Assembly (NCBI RefSeq): GCF_002287075.1
Contig: NZ_NSKE01000005.1
Span: 246,581-310,580 of the forward strand
Origin: Fodinibius salipaludis
GTDB taxonomy: Bacteria > Bacteroidota > Rhodothermia > Balneolales > Balneolaceae
DNA length: 64,000 nt
Direction: 5' to 3'
Part shown: in pieces, positions 36,611 through 45,974 of the stretch
Layout: each line of letters begins with the position of its first letter
Numbering within the stretch: the first letter of the stretch is position 1
Made by a program: the position numbers and the translations under genes
The notes under the pieces: model-generated
The model's input: only the letters and a program-made list of their open reading frames with translations
What the model was told of the DNA's origin: nothing
Database searches by the model: none

Positions 36611-36680
36611 ATTTGTTGTTGAATAATTCGCGTAACAATTATTTGTAGAACCTAATTTTAAATAACTGTTCCTATTATTT

Positions 36681-37883
36681 ATGGATTTTATAAGCCTGTA
36701 CGGTGAATCAGTAAAAACGGCCCTCGGGTTCTTCTGGAAGGCCGGTTGGGCATTTGTACTTGGTTATTTTGTCAGCGGGATGATCCAAGCCTTTGTCCCC
36801 AAGAAAGAGCTCACCAAATATATGGGCGACGCCAATTTCAAAAGCATTTCCCTGTCCACCTTCTTCGGGGCCGCCTCCTCGTCCTGCTCGTTTGCCGCCC
36901 TGGCCGCCGCGCGATCGCTGGTCAAAAAGGGAGCCCACTTTATTGCAGCCGTAGCGTTTATGTTTGCCTCCACCAACCTTGTCATTGAATTGGGCATTCT
37001 GATCCTCATTTTTCTGGGCTGGCAGTTCCTGGCGGCTGAACTTATTGGCGGACTGGTACTCATTGCTATCAGTAGCCTGCTTATCAAATGGACCTATCCC
37101 GAAAACTGGTTGGAGGCCGCCCGCGAAAAAGTGGAACAGGATGACGACGGACTGACTGAGGATTTCGACTGGAAAGAACGCATCACCAGTAAAGAAGGAT
37201 GGCAGCTGGTCGGACACAAGTTTGTCAATGACTGGAAGATGGCCTGGGAAGACATCCTTATTGGCTTCACCATTGCCGGCTTTGTGGCCGTGCTGGTCCC
37301 CGAGTCGTTCTGGGCGAGCCTGTTTCTGACCGAAGCCCAGCACCTGCCCGGCTGGCTGGTAACCTTGGAGAATGCCCTTGTTGCTCCTTTTGTAGCAGCT
37401 GCTACTTTCATTGGCTCAATGGGCAATATCCCACTTGCGACGGTGCTCAATCAAAACGGAGTGCTCTTCGCCGGCATCATGGGCTTTATCTATTCCGATC
37501 TGATGGTACCCCCGCTGGTCCATATCAATGCCAAATATTACGGCTGGCGGGTCGCCCTGTATATTGCGGGAATCATGTTTGTCAGCATTGTACTTACGGC
37601 CTTGATCCTGAACGGACTGTTCTCACTACTGGACATCGTACCGGAAAGCCGGCGGGTCGTATCGGAGATCACACAGTTTAAAATCGATTACACCTTCTGG
37701 ATGAACCTCATTTTTATCTGGATAGCCAGCATACTTATTTGGCTGCACAAAAAGTACATGCAGACCCATAGAATGAAAATGATGAATATGGAAGGCGGCG
37801 GTAAGCTCAAGAAAATAGTTGTTTATCTGTTTATCGCTATTCTTGCAGGCGGAGTGGTCTCATTTTCGGTGGCTATGATCTAA
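36681..37883 (+). CDS. Predicted permease (YraQ/ArsP-like, DUF318)
   Basis: 400-residue inner-membrane protein with about nine helices in two blocks. Family marks: AASSSCSFAALAAARSLVKKG with a Ser-Ser-Cys-Ser motif, and the second block FIGSMGNIPLATVLNQNG with VPPLVHINAKYYGWR. Some members export methylarsenicals, others are linked to copper or unknown substrates. Placed 70 nt after CopB in the box 4 unit, so a copper role is more likely than arsenic here. Confidence 0.85.
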   Translation: MDFISLYGESVKTALGFFWKAGWAFVLGYFVSGMIQAFVPKKELTKYMGDANFKSISLSTFFGAASSSCSFAALAAARSLVKKGAHFIAAVAFMFASTNLVIELGILILIFLGWQFLAAELIGGLVLIAISSLLIKWTYPENWLEAAREKVEQDDDGLTEDFDWKERITSKEGWQLVGHKFVNDWKMAWEDILIGFTIAGFVAVLVPESFWASLFLTEAQHLPGWLVTLENALVAPFVAAATFIGSMGNIPLATVLNQNGVLFAGIMGFIYSDLMVPPLVHINAKYYGWRVALYIAGIMFVSIVLTALILNGLFSLLDIVPESRRVVSEITQFKIDYTFWMNLIFIWIASILIWLHKKYMQTHRMKMMNMEGGGKLKKIVVYLFIAILAGGVVSFSVAMI

Positions 37884-37898
37884 AATATTCGATTAGAG

Positions 37899-37932
37899 TT
37901 TAAGCTTAATTTAAGGTAGCCATAACTTATTT
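37899..37932 (+). promoter_or_regulatory. Copper-regulon box 5 with -10-like element
   Basis: TTTAAG at 37899-37904 and 37910-37915, 11 bp apart, then 11 nt and TTATTT (37927-37932), a weak -10. It lies 15 nt after the permease stop and faces 37951 onward. Confidence 0.68.
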
Positions 37933-37989
37933 TTAGTATCTATAATTTCCGTGAAAAGAATTCGAAACCCAAATATCAGCATTCCAACT

Positions 37990-38205
37990 ATGTCAAAAAT
38001 AGAAGATAATTTGGATGAAATTAGTGAATTAGTACAACACTCTAAGCATTTTGATAAAACTGAGATTACATTTCGGGAAGAAGATTGGTTAAAACATAAA
38101 CCCCGACTGGATAAGATAGAATCCAAAAACTCTTCAACAGGAATACCTTCAGACAGAAAGTCGGAAATTCTGTTTATAAATAGAACACCATATTTAATAC
38201 TTTAG
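37990..38205 (+). CDS. Small hydrophilic hypothetical protein
   Basis: 71 residues from ATG 37990 (84 from GTG 37951). Acidic and lysine-rich, predicted helical at the N-terminus (SKIEDNLDEISELVQHSKHF), no signal or membrane segment and no recognised family. It is the first frame after copper box 5 and precedes the DUF2231 gene by 55 nt. May be a real small copper-induced protein or a leader frame. Confidence 0.45.
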   Translation: MSKIEDNLDEISELVQHSKHFDKTEITFREEDWLKHKPRLDKIESKNSSTGIPSDRKSEILFINRTPYLIL

Positions 38206-38260
38206 ATAATCGCTTTAGTACGTATCATTTTGAAAACTCCATTAAATAGATAGGTTTCCT

Positions 38261-39331
38261 ATGGAATTACTTCCCGAGTGGGCACCTAATATACACCCCC
38301 TGCTTGTACACTTTCCCATTGCCATCATTCTACTTGCCGTACTGATGGATCTGCTGAACTCTTTTCTACCCGATAAGTGGTGGGATGACCTGAAAACAAC
38401 CATCCTTTATGGAATTGGTTCTATTTCAGCCATTGCTGCTTATTATTCAGGCACCCTGGCTGCTGACAGCGTGTTTTTGCCGTCGGGAGCGCAATCGGTT
38501 TTAAATGAACATGCCGACTGGGCCTTGTGGACAGTTTGGTTCTTTGGGATTTATGCCTTGCTACGGATTCTTCTCCACTGGTATTCAAAATGGGATCAGC
38601 AGACCATTCGAATCGGCCTGTTTGTCCTCGCCTTACCTGGAATATTCTTCCTCTATAAAACCAGCGACCACGGTGCCGAAATGGTCTTTGGCTATGGTGC
38701 GGGCACCGGTCAGTTGGTAGAACAGCAAAGCAATACCTCCGTCCCTACGGATAGTCTGCAACAAGCAAATACCACCTTCAGGGTCAGTGATAATGGCAAC
38801 TGGTCTTGGGATATCGGTCCGAATGGCGTTAGTACATTACTTTCTCATTTCCGGTGGCTGGAAGGTTCTGCCTCCCAGCTACAGCCAACCATTGTAACCA
38901 GTGGCAACAATCAATTTCTTAAACTCTCTGTAGATTCCACCACGAATTTCGTTGTAGGTAAGGACTCATTCCAAAATGTGCAGGTCGATTATTACTTGGA
39001 CCTGTCTGATTTTGAGGGTAGTATTTCTCTCGTCAACCATGTGCAGGATGCTCAAAACTATGATTTTGTGACGCTCTCTTCCGACGGGACTATTTCACAA
39101 GGACGTGTCAGCGAGGGCAACCGTGAAGTCTTTGCCGAAGAATCTTATTCTGCTTCGGGAATGCTGTTTGTCCGCACGGTCGGAAACGGCACTCATTTCC
39201 GGGGTTATATCAACAAAGAGATGGTAGTCCATGGCCATGGGGATGCCCCCGAGACGGGAAGTGTGGGGCTAAAACTAAATGGAACTGGAAGCATACTTAT
39301 TGATCGAATGACCTTAACCCAACTCAATTAA
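38261..39331 (+). CDS. DUF2231 membrane protein with C-terminal LamG-like domain
   Basis: 356 residues. N-terminal ~150 residues hold four helices of the DUF2231 type, opening with NIHPLLVHFPIAIILLAVLMD, whose His residues may bind heme or metal. From ~175 a beta-rich periplasmic domain of the concanavalin/LamG or DUF1080 kind follows (FLKLSVDSTTNFVVGKD, MLFVRTVGNGTHFRGYI). The pairing is unusual. Lies in the box 5 unit. Confidence 0.75.
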   Translation: MELLPEWAPNIHPLLVHFPIAIILLAVLMDLLNSFLPDKWWDDLKTTILYGIGSISAIAAYYSGTLAADSVFLPSGAQSVLNEHADWALWTVWFFGIYALLRILLHWYSKWDQQTIRIGLFVLALPGIFFLYKTSDHGAEMVFGYGAGTGQLVEQQSNTSVPTDSLQQANTTFRVSDNGNWSWDIGPNGVSTLLSHFRWLEGSASQLQPTIVTSGNNQFLKLSVDSTTNFVVGKDSFQNVQVDYYLDLSDFEGSISLVNHVQDAQNYDFVTLSSDGTISQGRVSEGNREVFAEESYSASGMLFVRTVGNGTHFRGYINKEMVVHGHGDAPETGSVGLKLNGTGSILIDRMTLTQLN

Positions 39332-39347
39332 TCATTAAAACAACATT

Positions 39348-39800
39348 ATGTTTACTCGAATATCATTAGCTGCAATTTTCCTACTTATAATCGGAACTTC
39401 TATATCTGTAGGCCAGCCTTCTGCTTCAGAAAAGAATGTAATCAAGGCACTTGATGCGTTCCACCAGGCAATTATTGATAATGACAGCCAGGCAGCCAAA
39501 AACCTACTATCAGAATCTGTACGAATCCTCGAAGGCGGGAATATCGAAACAAAGGAGGAATATTTGTCTCACCACTTTCATTCTGATGGGAAATTTCTGA
39601 GTGCTATGAAACGGGAAGTTGAATCACGAAATGTAACGATTAAGGGCAATACTGCTTGGGTTTCAACTCAAACACACACCTGGGGCACCTACAGCGATAG
39701 AAAATTGGATCTAAACAGTCTTGAACTGGCGGTCCTTAAGCAAGAAGAAGGAAACTGGAATATTACCGCACTTCACTGGTCCTCGGCCAGTCGAGACTAA
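39348..39800 (+). CDS. Secreted NTF2-like (DUF4440/SnoaL-type) protein
   Basis: 150 residues. Signal peptide to about SVGQPS, then an NTF2-like cone: VIKALDAFHQAIIDNDSQAA, the LLSESVRILEGG strand, and the ending QEEGNWNITALHWSSAS. Small ligand-binding or structural fold of unknown role, often beside copper genes in this group. Starts 16 nt after the DUF2231 gene and ends before a strong terminator. Confidence 0.8.
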   Translation: MFTRISLAAIFLLIIGTSISVGQPSASEKNVIKALDAFHQAIIDNDSQAAKNLLSESVRILEGGNIETKEEYLSHHFHSDGKFLSAMKREVESRNVTIKGNTAWVSTQTHTWGTYSDRKLDLNSLELAVLKQEEGNWNITALHWSSASRD

Positions 39801-39824
39801 GTCTTAGTCCATTACTTTGTCTCA

Positions 39825-39856
39825 AAGTCCTGCATTAATGGTGCAGGACTTTTTTA
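39825..39856 (+). terminator. Rho-independent terminator before CusCBA unit
   Basis: Perfect 10-bp stem 39825-39834 / 39842-39851, 7-nt loop, T-rich tail. Separates the box 5 unit from box 6. Confidence 0.9.
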
Positions 39857-39874
39857 TTGAAAACCCCGGGATGA

Positions 39875-39907
39875 TTTAAGGTTCATTTAAGGAAGTTGGT
39901 GTTAGTT
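39875..39907 (+). promoter_or_regulatory. Copper-regulon box 6 with -10-like element, upstream of cusCBA
   Basis: TTTAAG at 39875-39880 and 39886-39891 (both followed by G), then 10 nt and TTAGTT (39902-39907). Confidence 0.74.
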
Positions 39908-39972
39908 TAGTCATAAATAAGATAAAAAACTCTTTTTTTACCATTGACTGAACTAAATACGCAGCAATAACT

Positions 39973-41259
39973 ATGAACAAAATAATCTTTGCCCCCCTGA
40001 TATTACTCCTTTCCTTTTTATTGATATCCCCATTAGCAGCAAAAGGACAAGCTAATGATTCAACGCTTGTCTTGGATAAACTTATCCAAAAGGTATTGAC
40101 CCAAAACCCTGAACTGCAATCTTCCTTTCAGGGATGGGAAGCAAGTAAAACCCGAATTTCTCAGCAAGAAGCCTTGCCCGACCCGACGCTGGGCTTAAAT
40201 CTCATGAACCTACCCGTAAACAGCTTTGCCCTTGACCAGGAACCGATGACCGGCAAGCAAATCTCCCTGATGCAGCCTTTTCCTTTCCCGGGTAAGCTCG
40301 GGCTTAAAGGAGACATTGCGCGCAGTGAGTCTGACATAACTTTGCACCAGTATCACGAGCTCAAAAATCAGCTGATAAAGAAAACCAAGCAAGTCTATTA
40401 CGATCTCTATTACATAGATCAAGCCCTGGCTACCGTCGGCAGCAATCAGGAGTTGCTCAGGGAATTCGTGAAAATCGCGGAAACGCGATATGGTGTGGGC
40501 AAGGGCATTCAGCAAGATGTACTGCGAGCACAGGTGGCCCTTTCCAAGATGATTGACCGCGAACTCAAGCTTCGCCAACAGCGTGAAGCGATGCAGGCCC
40601 AAATTAACACACTGATAGATCAGCCAGCAGATGCCTCGCTTGGAAGAGCGTTAGCTTCCGAACCGAAACCGTTAGAGTACGAATTCGAATTAAGCTCACT
40701 CATCCAGCAAGCCGACAGCACCAGTCCCATGCTCGCTGCATGGAAAACAGCTGTAAAACAAAGTGGGCAACAGGTAGATTTGGCCCAAAAAGACCGCTAT
40801 CCCGATTTTGCGGTAGGGCTGGCCTATACCCAACGCAATGAACTTCAAAACGGAATGGCGGGCTACGATTTTGTTTCAGCCATGTTCAATGTCAAGATAC
40901 CGCTGTTTTACAATAAGAAGCAGAACAAAAAGGTCCAGGAAAACCGCATCAGGCAATCTTCCGTGGAATATCGCTACCGAAATGTAGCAAACTCCGTTGA
41001 ACAAATGCTCCAGCAGTCGTTAACCAACCTTGAGAAACACCGGAGGCTGGTTGACCTCTATAAAACCGGCATTATTCCGCAGGCCGAAGAGTCGCTGGAA
41101 TCTTCGATGGCCGGCTATCAAAATGATAAAGTGGACTTTCTTTCCCTGCTCGACAGTGAAATGACGCTTTTTGAGTTTCGCCTTGATTACCATCGATTTG
41201 TGGCCGATTACCATAAAGCCGTAGCCGAACTAGAAGCCCTTACCGGCACCGACCTTTAA
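39973..41259 (+). CDS. cusC: TolC-family outer membrane protein, CusC-like
   Basis: 428 residues. Signal peptide ends near AAKGQ; no lipobox. TolC-family coiled-coil domains with ALPDPTLGLNLMNLPVNSF and DLAQKDRYPDFAVGLAYTQR typical of the metal-type channel, and the closing KVDFLSLLDSEMTLFEF. Channel of the CusCBA pump, first in the operon. Differs from the partial channel at 1. Confidence 0.92.
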   Translation: MNKIIFAPLILLLSFLLISPLAAKGQANDSTLVLDKLIQKVLTQNPELQSSFQGWEASKTRISQQEALPDPTLGLNLMNLPVNSFALDQEPMTGKQISLMQPFPFPGKLGLKGDIARSESDITLHQYHELKNQLIKKTKQVYYDLYYIDQALATVGSNQELLREFVKIAETRYGVGKGIQQDVLRAQVALSKMIDRELKLRQQREAMQAQINTLIDQPADASLGRALASEPKPLEYEFELSSLIQQADSTSPMLAAWKTAVKQSGQQVDLAQKDRYPDFAVGLAYTQRNELQNGMAGYDFVSAMFNVKIPLFYNKKQNKKVQENRIRQSSVEYRYRNVANSVEQMLQQSLTNLEKHRRLVDLYKTGIIPQAEESLESSMAGYQNDKVDFLSLLDSEMTLFEFRLDYHRFVADYHKAVAELEALTGTDL

Positions 41260-41296
41260 ACCATTTTAGAAAAACAGAACAATGAGGACCAACACC

Positions 41297-42721
41297 ATGA
41301 ATACCAAATCTATACTTTTTTCCCTGGGGGTAATTACCATCTTCACACTGGGCGGCTACTGGCTGGGGACACAATCAACAAATACAACTGCTTCAACTTC
41401 TCAGGCTACTGAAAAGATGCAGCATGATGATATGCAGAAGGATATACAATCAGAGGCCTCCCAAAAGGGAGACCGAGAAATTCTGTACTGGCAGGCCCCG
41501 ATGAACCCCAGCGAGATTTATGACAAGCCCGGTAAGTCCAAGATGGGGATGGATCTGGTGCCCGTTTATGCCGACCAGGCAAACAGTTCGGAAGGGATGG
41601 TTAAGATCAATCCCGTAGTTGTCCAAAATATGAATGTACGTACGGCAACAGTTCAACAAAAAGATCTTTCAACCACGGTCAGTGCCGTTGGCAAGGTCGA
41701 ATACGATGAGCAAAAGCTCTTTAACGTAAATCCCAAAGTCTCCGGCTGGGTAGAGCAACTACATGTAGATTACACGGGCAAAATGGTCCAACGGGGACAA
41801 CCGCTGTTCAGCATCTATTCACCGGAGTTGGTCACGACCCAGCGAGAATACCTGCTGGCTCTCAAAACAAGAGACAAAGTGGGTTCCAGCAGTTTTGAAC
41901 AAATTCGCGGCGGAGGCAACAGCCTACTTGAAGCCACCCGAAAACGACTGGAATACTGGGATATTCCTGATTCAGAAATAAAAGAACTCGAACAAAGCGG
42001 CGAAGTTAAGAAAGCGGTGACGTTGAAGTCTCCTGCTACCGGTGTTGTACTTCACAAGAATGCCGTGGAAGGTGAATTTATCAAATCAGGTACACCAGCA
42101 TATAAAATTGCTGACCTTTCAACTGTTTGGGTGCAAGCCAGTGTGTACGACTACGAGGTCCCTTGGATTGAAGAAGGGCAACCTGCCCAGATGGAACTTT
42201 CCTACCAGCCGGGCAAAACCTATCGGGGTACTGTAGCTTACGTATATCCCAGCCTGGACCAGAAGACCAGAACCGTTCAAGTACGCCTGGAGTTTCTCAA
42301 TCCCAACCTGGATCTGAAGCCCGGCATGTTTACCAACGTGCAGATTGAAACAAGACCTAAACAGAATATTACAGTAATACCCAATGAGGCCATAATCCGA
42401 ACCGGTGAACGTAACATGGTTTTTGTAGTCAAGGGAGAAGGCCAATTTGAACCACGCGAAGTAACCCTGGGCATGGAAGGCGGCCGGCGCAATAATGACA
42501 TTGAAATACTCGAAGGCGTGAAACCAGGCGAAGAGATTGTGACTTCTGCTCAATTCCTATTCGATAGTGAAAGCCGCCTGCAGGAAGCCATCCAAAAAAT
42601 GCTCCAGCAAAAGACGAGTTCGTCAGACGAAGAAATGCAGGATAAGGATATATCTGGCGGTCAAATGAACCATGAGGAGATGTCGGAAGACACTACCGAT
42701 CATTCAAACATGAATATGTGA
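41297..42721 (+). CDS. cusB: CusB-like RND adaptor with heavy-metal-binding domain
   Basis: 474 residues from ATG 41297 (ATG 41282 also possible). Signal/anchor helix, then the heavy-metal-binding domain YWQAPMNPSEIYDKPGKSKM with MGMDLVPVY, the copper-receiving part of CusB. Adaptor domains follow with GWVEQLHVDYTGKMVQRGQP and the alpha-hairpin, ending in a His/Met-rich tail (NHEEMSEDTTDHSNMNM). It lies 37 nt after cusC and 57 nt before cusA. Confidence 0.93.
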   Translation: MNTKSILFSLGVITIFTLGGYWLGTQSTNTTASTSQATEKMQHDDMQKDIQSEASQKGDREILYWQAPMNPSEIYDKPGKSKMGMDLVPVYADQANSSEGMVKINPVVVQNMNVRTATVQQKDLSTTVSAVGKVEYDEQKLFNVNPKVSGWVEQLHVDYTGKMVQRGQPLFSIYSPELVTTQREYLLALKTRDKVGSSSFEQIRGGGNSLLEATRKRLEYWDIPDSEIKELEQSGEVKKAVTLKSPATGVVLHKNAVEGEFIKSGTPAYKIADLSTVWVQASVYDYEVPWIEEGQPAQMELSYQPGKTYRGTVAYVYPSLDQKTRTVQVRLEFLNPNLDLKPGMFTNVQIETRPKQNITVIPNEAIIRTGERNMVFVVKGEGQFEPREVTLGMEGGRRNNDIEILEGVKPGEEIVTSAQFLFDSESRLQEAIQKMLQQKTSSSDEEMQDKDISGGQMNHEEMSEDTTDHSNMNM

Positions 42722-42778
42722 TCCCGCAGGCAACGTTATAGCACAAACCCCTATTAAATATTTTGGAGATTTAAGCAA

Positions 42779-45700
42779 ATGCTACAGAAAATAATTGAAC
42801 TATCCGTTAACAACCGCTTTATGGTAATTATTGCCAGCATTCTCTTGCTAGCAGGCGGTACCTACGTAATGTATCAAACCCCCGTGGATGCCATCCCGGA
42901 TTTGAGTGATGTACAAGTCATTGTATTCACCAAGTATCCCGGCCAAGCCCCGCAGGTGGTTGAAGATCAGGTTACCTATCCGCTGACCACCACCATGATG
43001 TCGGTTCCCAATACAAAAACAGTGCGTGGGTACTCCTTCTTCGGGCTTTCCTTCATCTATATCATTTTTGAGGATGACACCGATATGTACTGGGCCCGAA
43101 GCCGGGTGCTCGAATATCTCAATACCGCAGGCAGCAACCTCCCGGAAGGGGTTACGCCCACTCTCGGTCCGGATGCCACCGGCGTTGGATGGGTCTATGA
43201 GTATGTATTAGACGGGGGCGATGAATATGATCTCCAGCAATTGCGCTCTATCCAAGATTGGTTCCTTAAGTATGAACTACTCAGTGTGGACGGGGTAGCT
43301 GAAGTGGCCAGTGTGGGAGGACACGTCAAACAGTACCAGGTCGAAGTGGATCCCGATAAACTGTTGGCCTATGATATCCCATTATCGAAAGTAAAAATGG
43401 CTATCAAGCGTAGTAACAATGATGTAGGTGGCCGCCTGGTGGAGATGAGTGAAACCGAGTTCATGGTCCGCGGCAAGGGATACATTCAAACCGTAGCAGA
43501 TGTAGAAGATGTGCCCATCGGCACCGATGGTAACGGCACGCCGGTGACCATTCGCAATGTGGCCAATGTTCAAATAGGTCCAGACCTACGTCGCGGGGTA
43601 GCTGACTGGAATGGGGAGGGAGAAACCGTCGGGGGCGTAGTCGTAATGCGCTATGGTGAAAATGCTCTGCAAACCATCGACAACGTAAAGAAGAAGCTGG
43701 AAGAGCTTAAAAGCGGCCTGCCCGAAGGCGTAACCATTAAAACAGCCTACGACCGGTCCAGCCTGATCAACCGGGCTATTGCCTTTCTGGAGCACAAACT
43801 CCTTGAAGAAAGTATTGTGGTGGCTATTATCGTAATGATATTTCTACTGCACTTTCGAAGTTCATTAGTAGCTATTATCAGCTTACCCATCGGAATTTTG
43901 GCAGCCTTCCTGGTCATGTACTTCCAGGGCATAAACGCCAACATTATGTCGCTGAGTGGGATTGCCATTGCGATTGGGGCCATGGTGGACGCGGCCATCG
44001 TTATGGTGGAAAATGCCCATAAACACCTGGAGAAAGATCGGGGGAAGAAAGGACACTGGCGAATTATTATCGATGCTTCCAAAGAGGTGGGCCCCGCCTT
44101 GTTTTTCTCACTGCTGATCATCACGGTCTCATTTCTACCGATCTTTGCCCTGGAGGGGCAAGAAGGCCGACTCTTTAAACCCCTGGCCTTCACCAAAACC
44201 TATGCGATGGCTGCAGCGGCCCTGCTCTCGGTCACGCTGGTCCCAGTGCTGATGGGGTACCTAATTCGCGGAAAAATTCAACCCGAACATAAAAACCCCG
44301 TCAACCGCTTTTTAATCTGGATATACCGACCGGTAATCAATTTGGCACTACGTTTTAAGTGGACTACCATCATTGCCTCCATTGCCATACTTGTCATTTC
44401 CATTGTGCCCCTGCAGCGACTTGGTTCGGAGTTTATGCCTCCCATCGAAGAAGGTGACCTGCTCTATATGCCCACCACCGATCCCGGCATTAGTATTACC
44501 AAGGCGAAAGAGTTGTTGCAACAGACTGACAAGATCATTGCCAGCTTCCCTGAGGTAGAATCGGTATTTGGTAAATCGGGTCGAGCGCAAACCTCAACCG
44601 ACCCAGCCCCGCTCTCCATGTTCGAAACTATCATCCAACTCAAACCCGAAGACCAGTGGCGGGAGGACATGACGATGGATAAACTCAAGCAACAGATGGA
44701 CGAGGCGATTAAGATTCCAGGCCTCACCAACGCATGGACCATGCCTATTAAAACCCGTATTGATATGCTTTCGACTGGGATTAAGACGCCCATTGGCATT
44801 AAGGTAACCGGCCCCAACCTGCAGACGCTTTCGGATCTTAGCCAGGATATCGCCTCAGTGGTGCGCGATGTACCCGGTACCCTAAGCGTGTTTGCCGATA
44901 AGACCACGGGTGGCAATTACCTGGATTTCAATATTGATCGCAAGGAAGCGGCCCGGTACGGCCTGACGACTGGCGACGTGCAGGATGTCATCCAGTCCGC
45001 CATCGGCGGTATGAATGTGACCGAGACCGTGGAAGGGCTGGAACGCTATCCGGTGAACGTGCGATACGCCCGTGAAACTCGCGAAAACCTTACGGACCTC
45101 GGTCGGGTATTAATCCCTACGCCTTCCGGGGCGCAAATACCGATTGAATACGTGGCCGACCTGCAGATCCGCAAAGACGCCCCGGTGATCAAAACCGAGA
45201 ACGCCCGATATTCCAGTTGGGTTTACGTAGATCTCACCACCTCCGATATTGGCGGTTATGTAAACCAAGCGCGGCAGACGGTGGACGAACAGATGGACCT
45301 GCCCTCCGGCTACAGCCTCACCTGGAGCGGGCAATACGAGTACATGGAACGCGCCAAAAAACGCCTGCAGGTCGTAGTTCCAATCACCCTACTGATCATC
45401 TTTCTGCTATTATACTTCAACTTTAAAAACCTGCAGGAAAGTCTAATCGTGCTGCTCACGCTGCCCTTTTCGCTGGTCGGCTCCTTCTGGCTGATGTATA
45501 TCTTGGGCTACAACCTGAGCGTAGCTGTAGGGGTCGGCGCTATTGCGCTGGCCGGGGTGGCCGCCGAGATCGGCGTAATCATGCTCACATATCTCGATAA
45601 TGCATATAACAATCGAAAATATAATGACAAGATGAATAGCCTAGAGGACCTCAAGCAGGCCATCTTCGAAGGATCGGCCCAGCGCATCCGGCCAATTTTT

Positions 45701-45919
45701 ATGACGGTCTGTGCTATCACCGGTGGGCTACTGCCTATTATGTGGGGTACCGGAACCGGGGCAACCGTCATGAAGCGAATCGCAGCTCCGATGGTGGGCG
45801 GGATGATGTCAGCAACCATACTCAGCCTGGTTGTGTTACCGGTTATCTATTATCTCTGGAAAAGTCGGGAAGTAAAAAAATTGGCGGCAATAAATGAAAA
45901 CCAACAAATAACCAATTAA
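42779..45919 (+). CDS. cusA: Cu(I)/Ag(I) efflux RND pump CusA
   Basis: 1046 residues. Full HME-RND layout: PVDAIPDLSDVQVIVFTKYP after the first helix, the proton relay in GAMVDAAIVMVENAHK (Asp404, Glu411), and Met-rich periplasmic cleft segments such as NAWTMPIKTRIDMLSTGIKT with the Mets that pass copper in CusA. This and the CusB domain make copper/silver the likely cargo. Followed after a small hairpin by PII-like copy 3. Confidence 0.95.
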   Translation: MLQKIIELSVNNRFMVIIASILLLAGGTYVMYQTPVDAIPDLSDVQVIVFTKYPGQAPQVVEDQVTYPLTTTMMSVPNTKTVRGYSFFGLSFIYIIFEDDTDMYWARSRVLEYLNTAGSNLPEGVTPTLGPDATGVGWVYEYVLDGGDEYDLQQLRSIQDWFLKYELLSVDGVAEVASVGGHVKQYQVEVDPDKLLAYDIPLSKVKMAIKRSNNDVGGRLVEMSETEFMVRGKGYIQTVADVEDVPIGTDGNGTPVTIRNVANVQIGPDLRRGVADWNGEGETVGGVVVMRYGENALQTIDNVKKKLEELKSGLPEGVTIKTAYDRSSLINRAIAFLEHKLLEESIVVAIIVMIFLLHFRSSLVAIISLPIGILAAFLVMYFQGINANIMSLSGIAIAIGAMVDAAIVMVENAHKHLEKDRGKKGHWRIIIDASKEVGPALFFSLLIITVSFLPIFALEGQEGRLFKPLAFTKTYAMAAAALLSVTLVPVLMGYLIRGKIQPEHKNPVNRFLIWIYRPVINLALRFKWTTIIASIAILVISIVPLQRLGSEFMPPIEEGDLLYMPTTDPGISITKAKELLQQTDKIIASFPEVESVFGKSGRAQTSTDPAPLSMFETIIQLKPEDQWREDMTMDKLKQQMDEAIKIPGLTNAWTMPIKTRIDMLSTGIKTPIGIKVTGPNLQTLSDLSQDIASVVRDVPGTLSVFADKTTGGNYLDFNIDRKEAARYGLTTGDVQDVIQSAIGGMNVTETVEGLERYPVNVRYARETRENLTDLGRVLIPTPSGAQIPIEYVADLQIRKDAPVIKTENARYSSWVYVDLTTSDIGGYVNQARQTVDEQMDLPSGYSLTWSGQYEYMERAKKRLQVVVPITLLIIFLLLYFNFKNLQESLIVLLTLPFSLVGSFWLMYILGYNLSVAVGVGAIALAGVAAEIGVIMLTYLDNAYNNRKYNDKMNSLEDLKQAIFEGSAQRIRPIFMTVCAITGGLLPIMWGTGTGATVMKRIAAPMVGGMMSATILSLVVLPVIYYLWKSREVKKLAAINENQQITN

Positions 45920-45928
45920 TAAATTATG

Positions 45929-45949
45929 GGCTCCTCTCTTTGGGGAGCC
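45929..45949 (+). promoter_or_regulatory. Hairpin between cusA and PII-like copy 3
   Basis: GGCTCC (45929-45934) pairs with GGAGCC (45944-45949), loop 9 nt, no T-tail. It parallels the hairpin between the first RND pump and its PII gene at 5340-5368 although the sequences differ. Confidence 0.5.
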
Positions 45950-45974
45950 GCATACTTCAACAAAGGTGGCTACT

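Noticed and set aside
36708..37343. 211-residue minus-strand frame
   Set aside because: Antisense to the YraQ-like permease; Gly/Gln-rich, no recognisable features.
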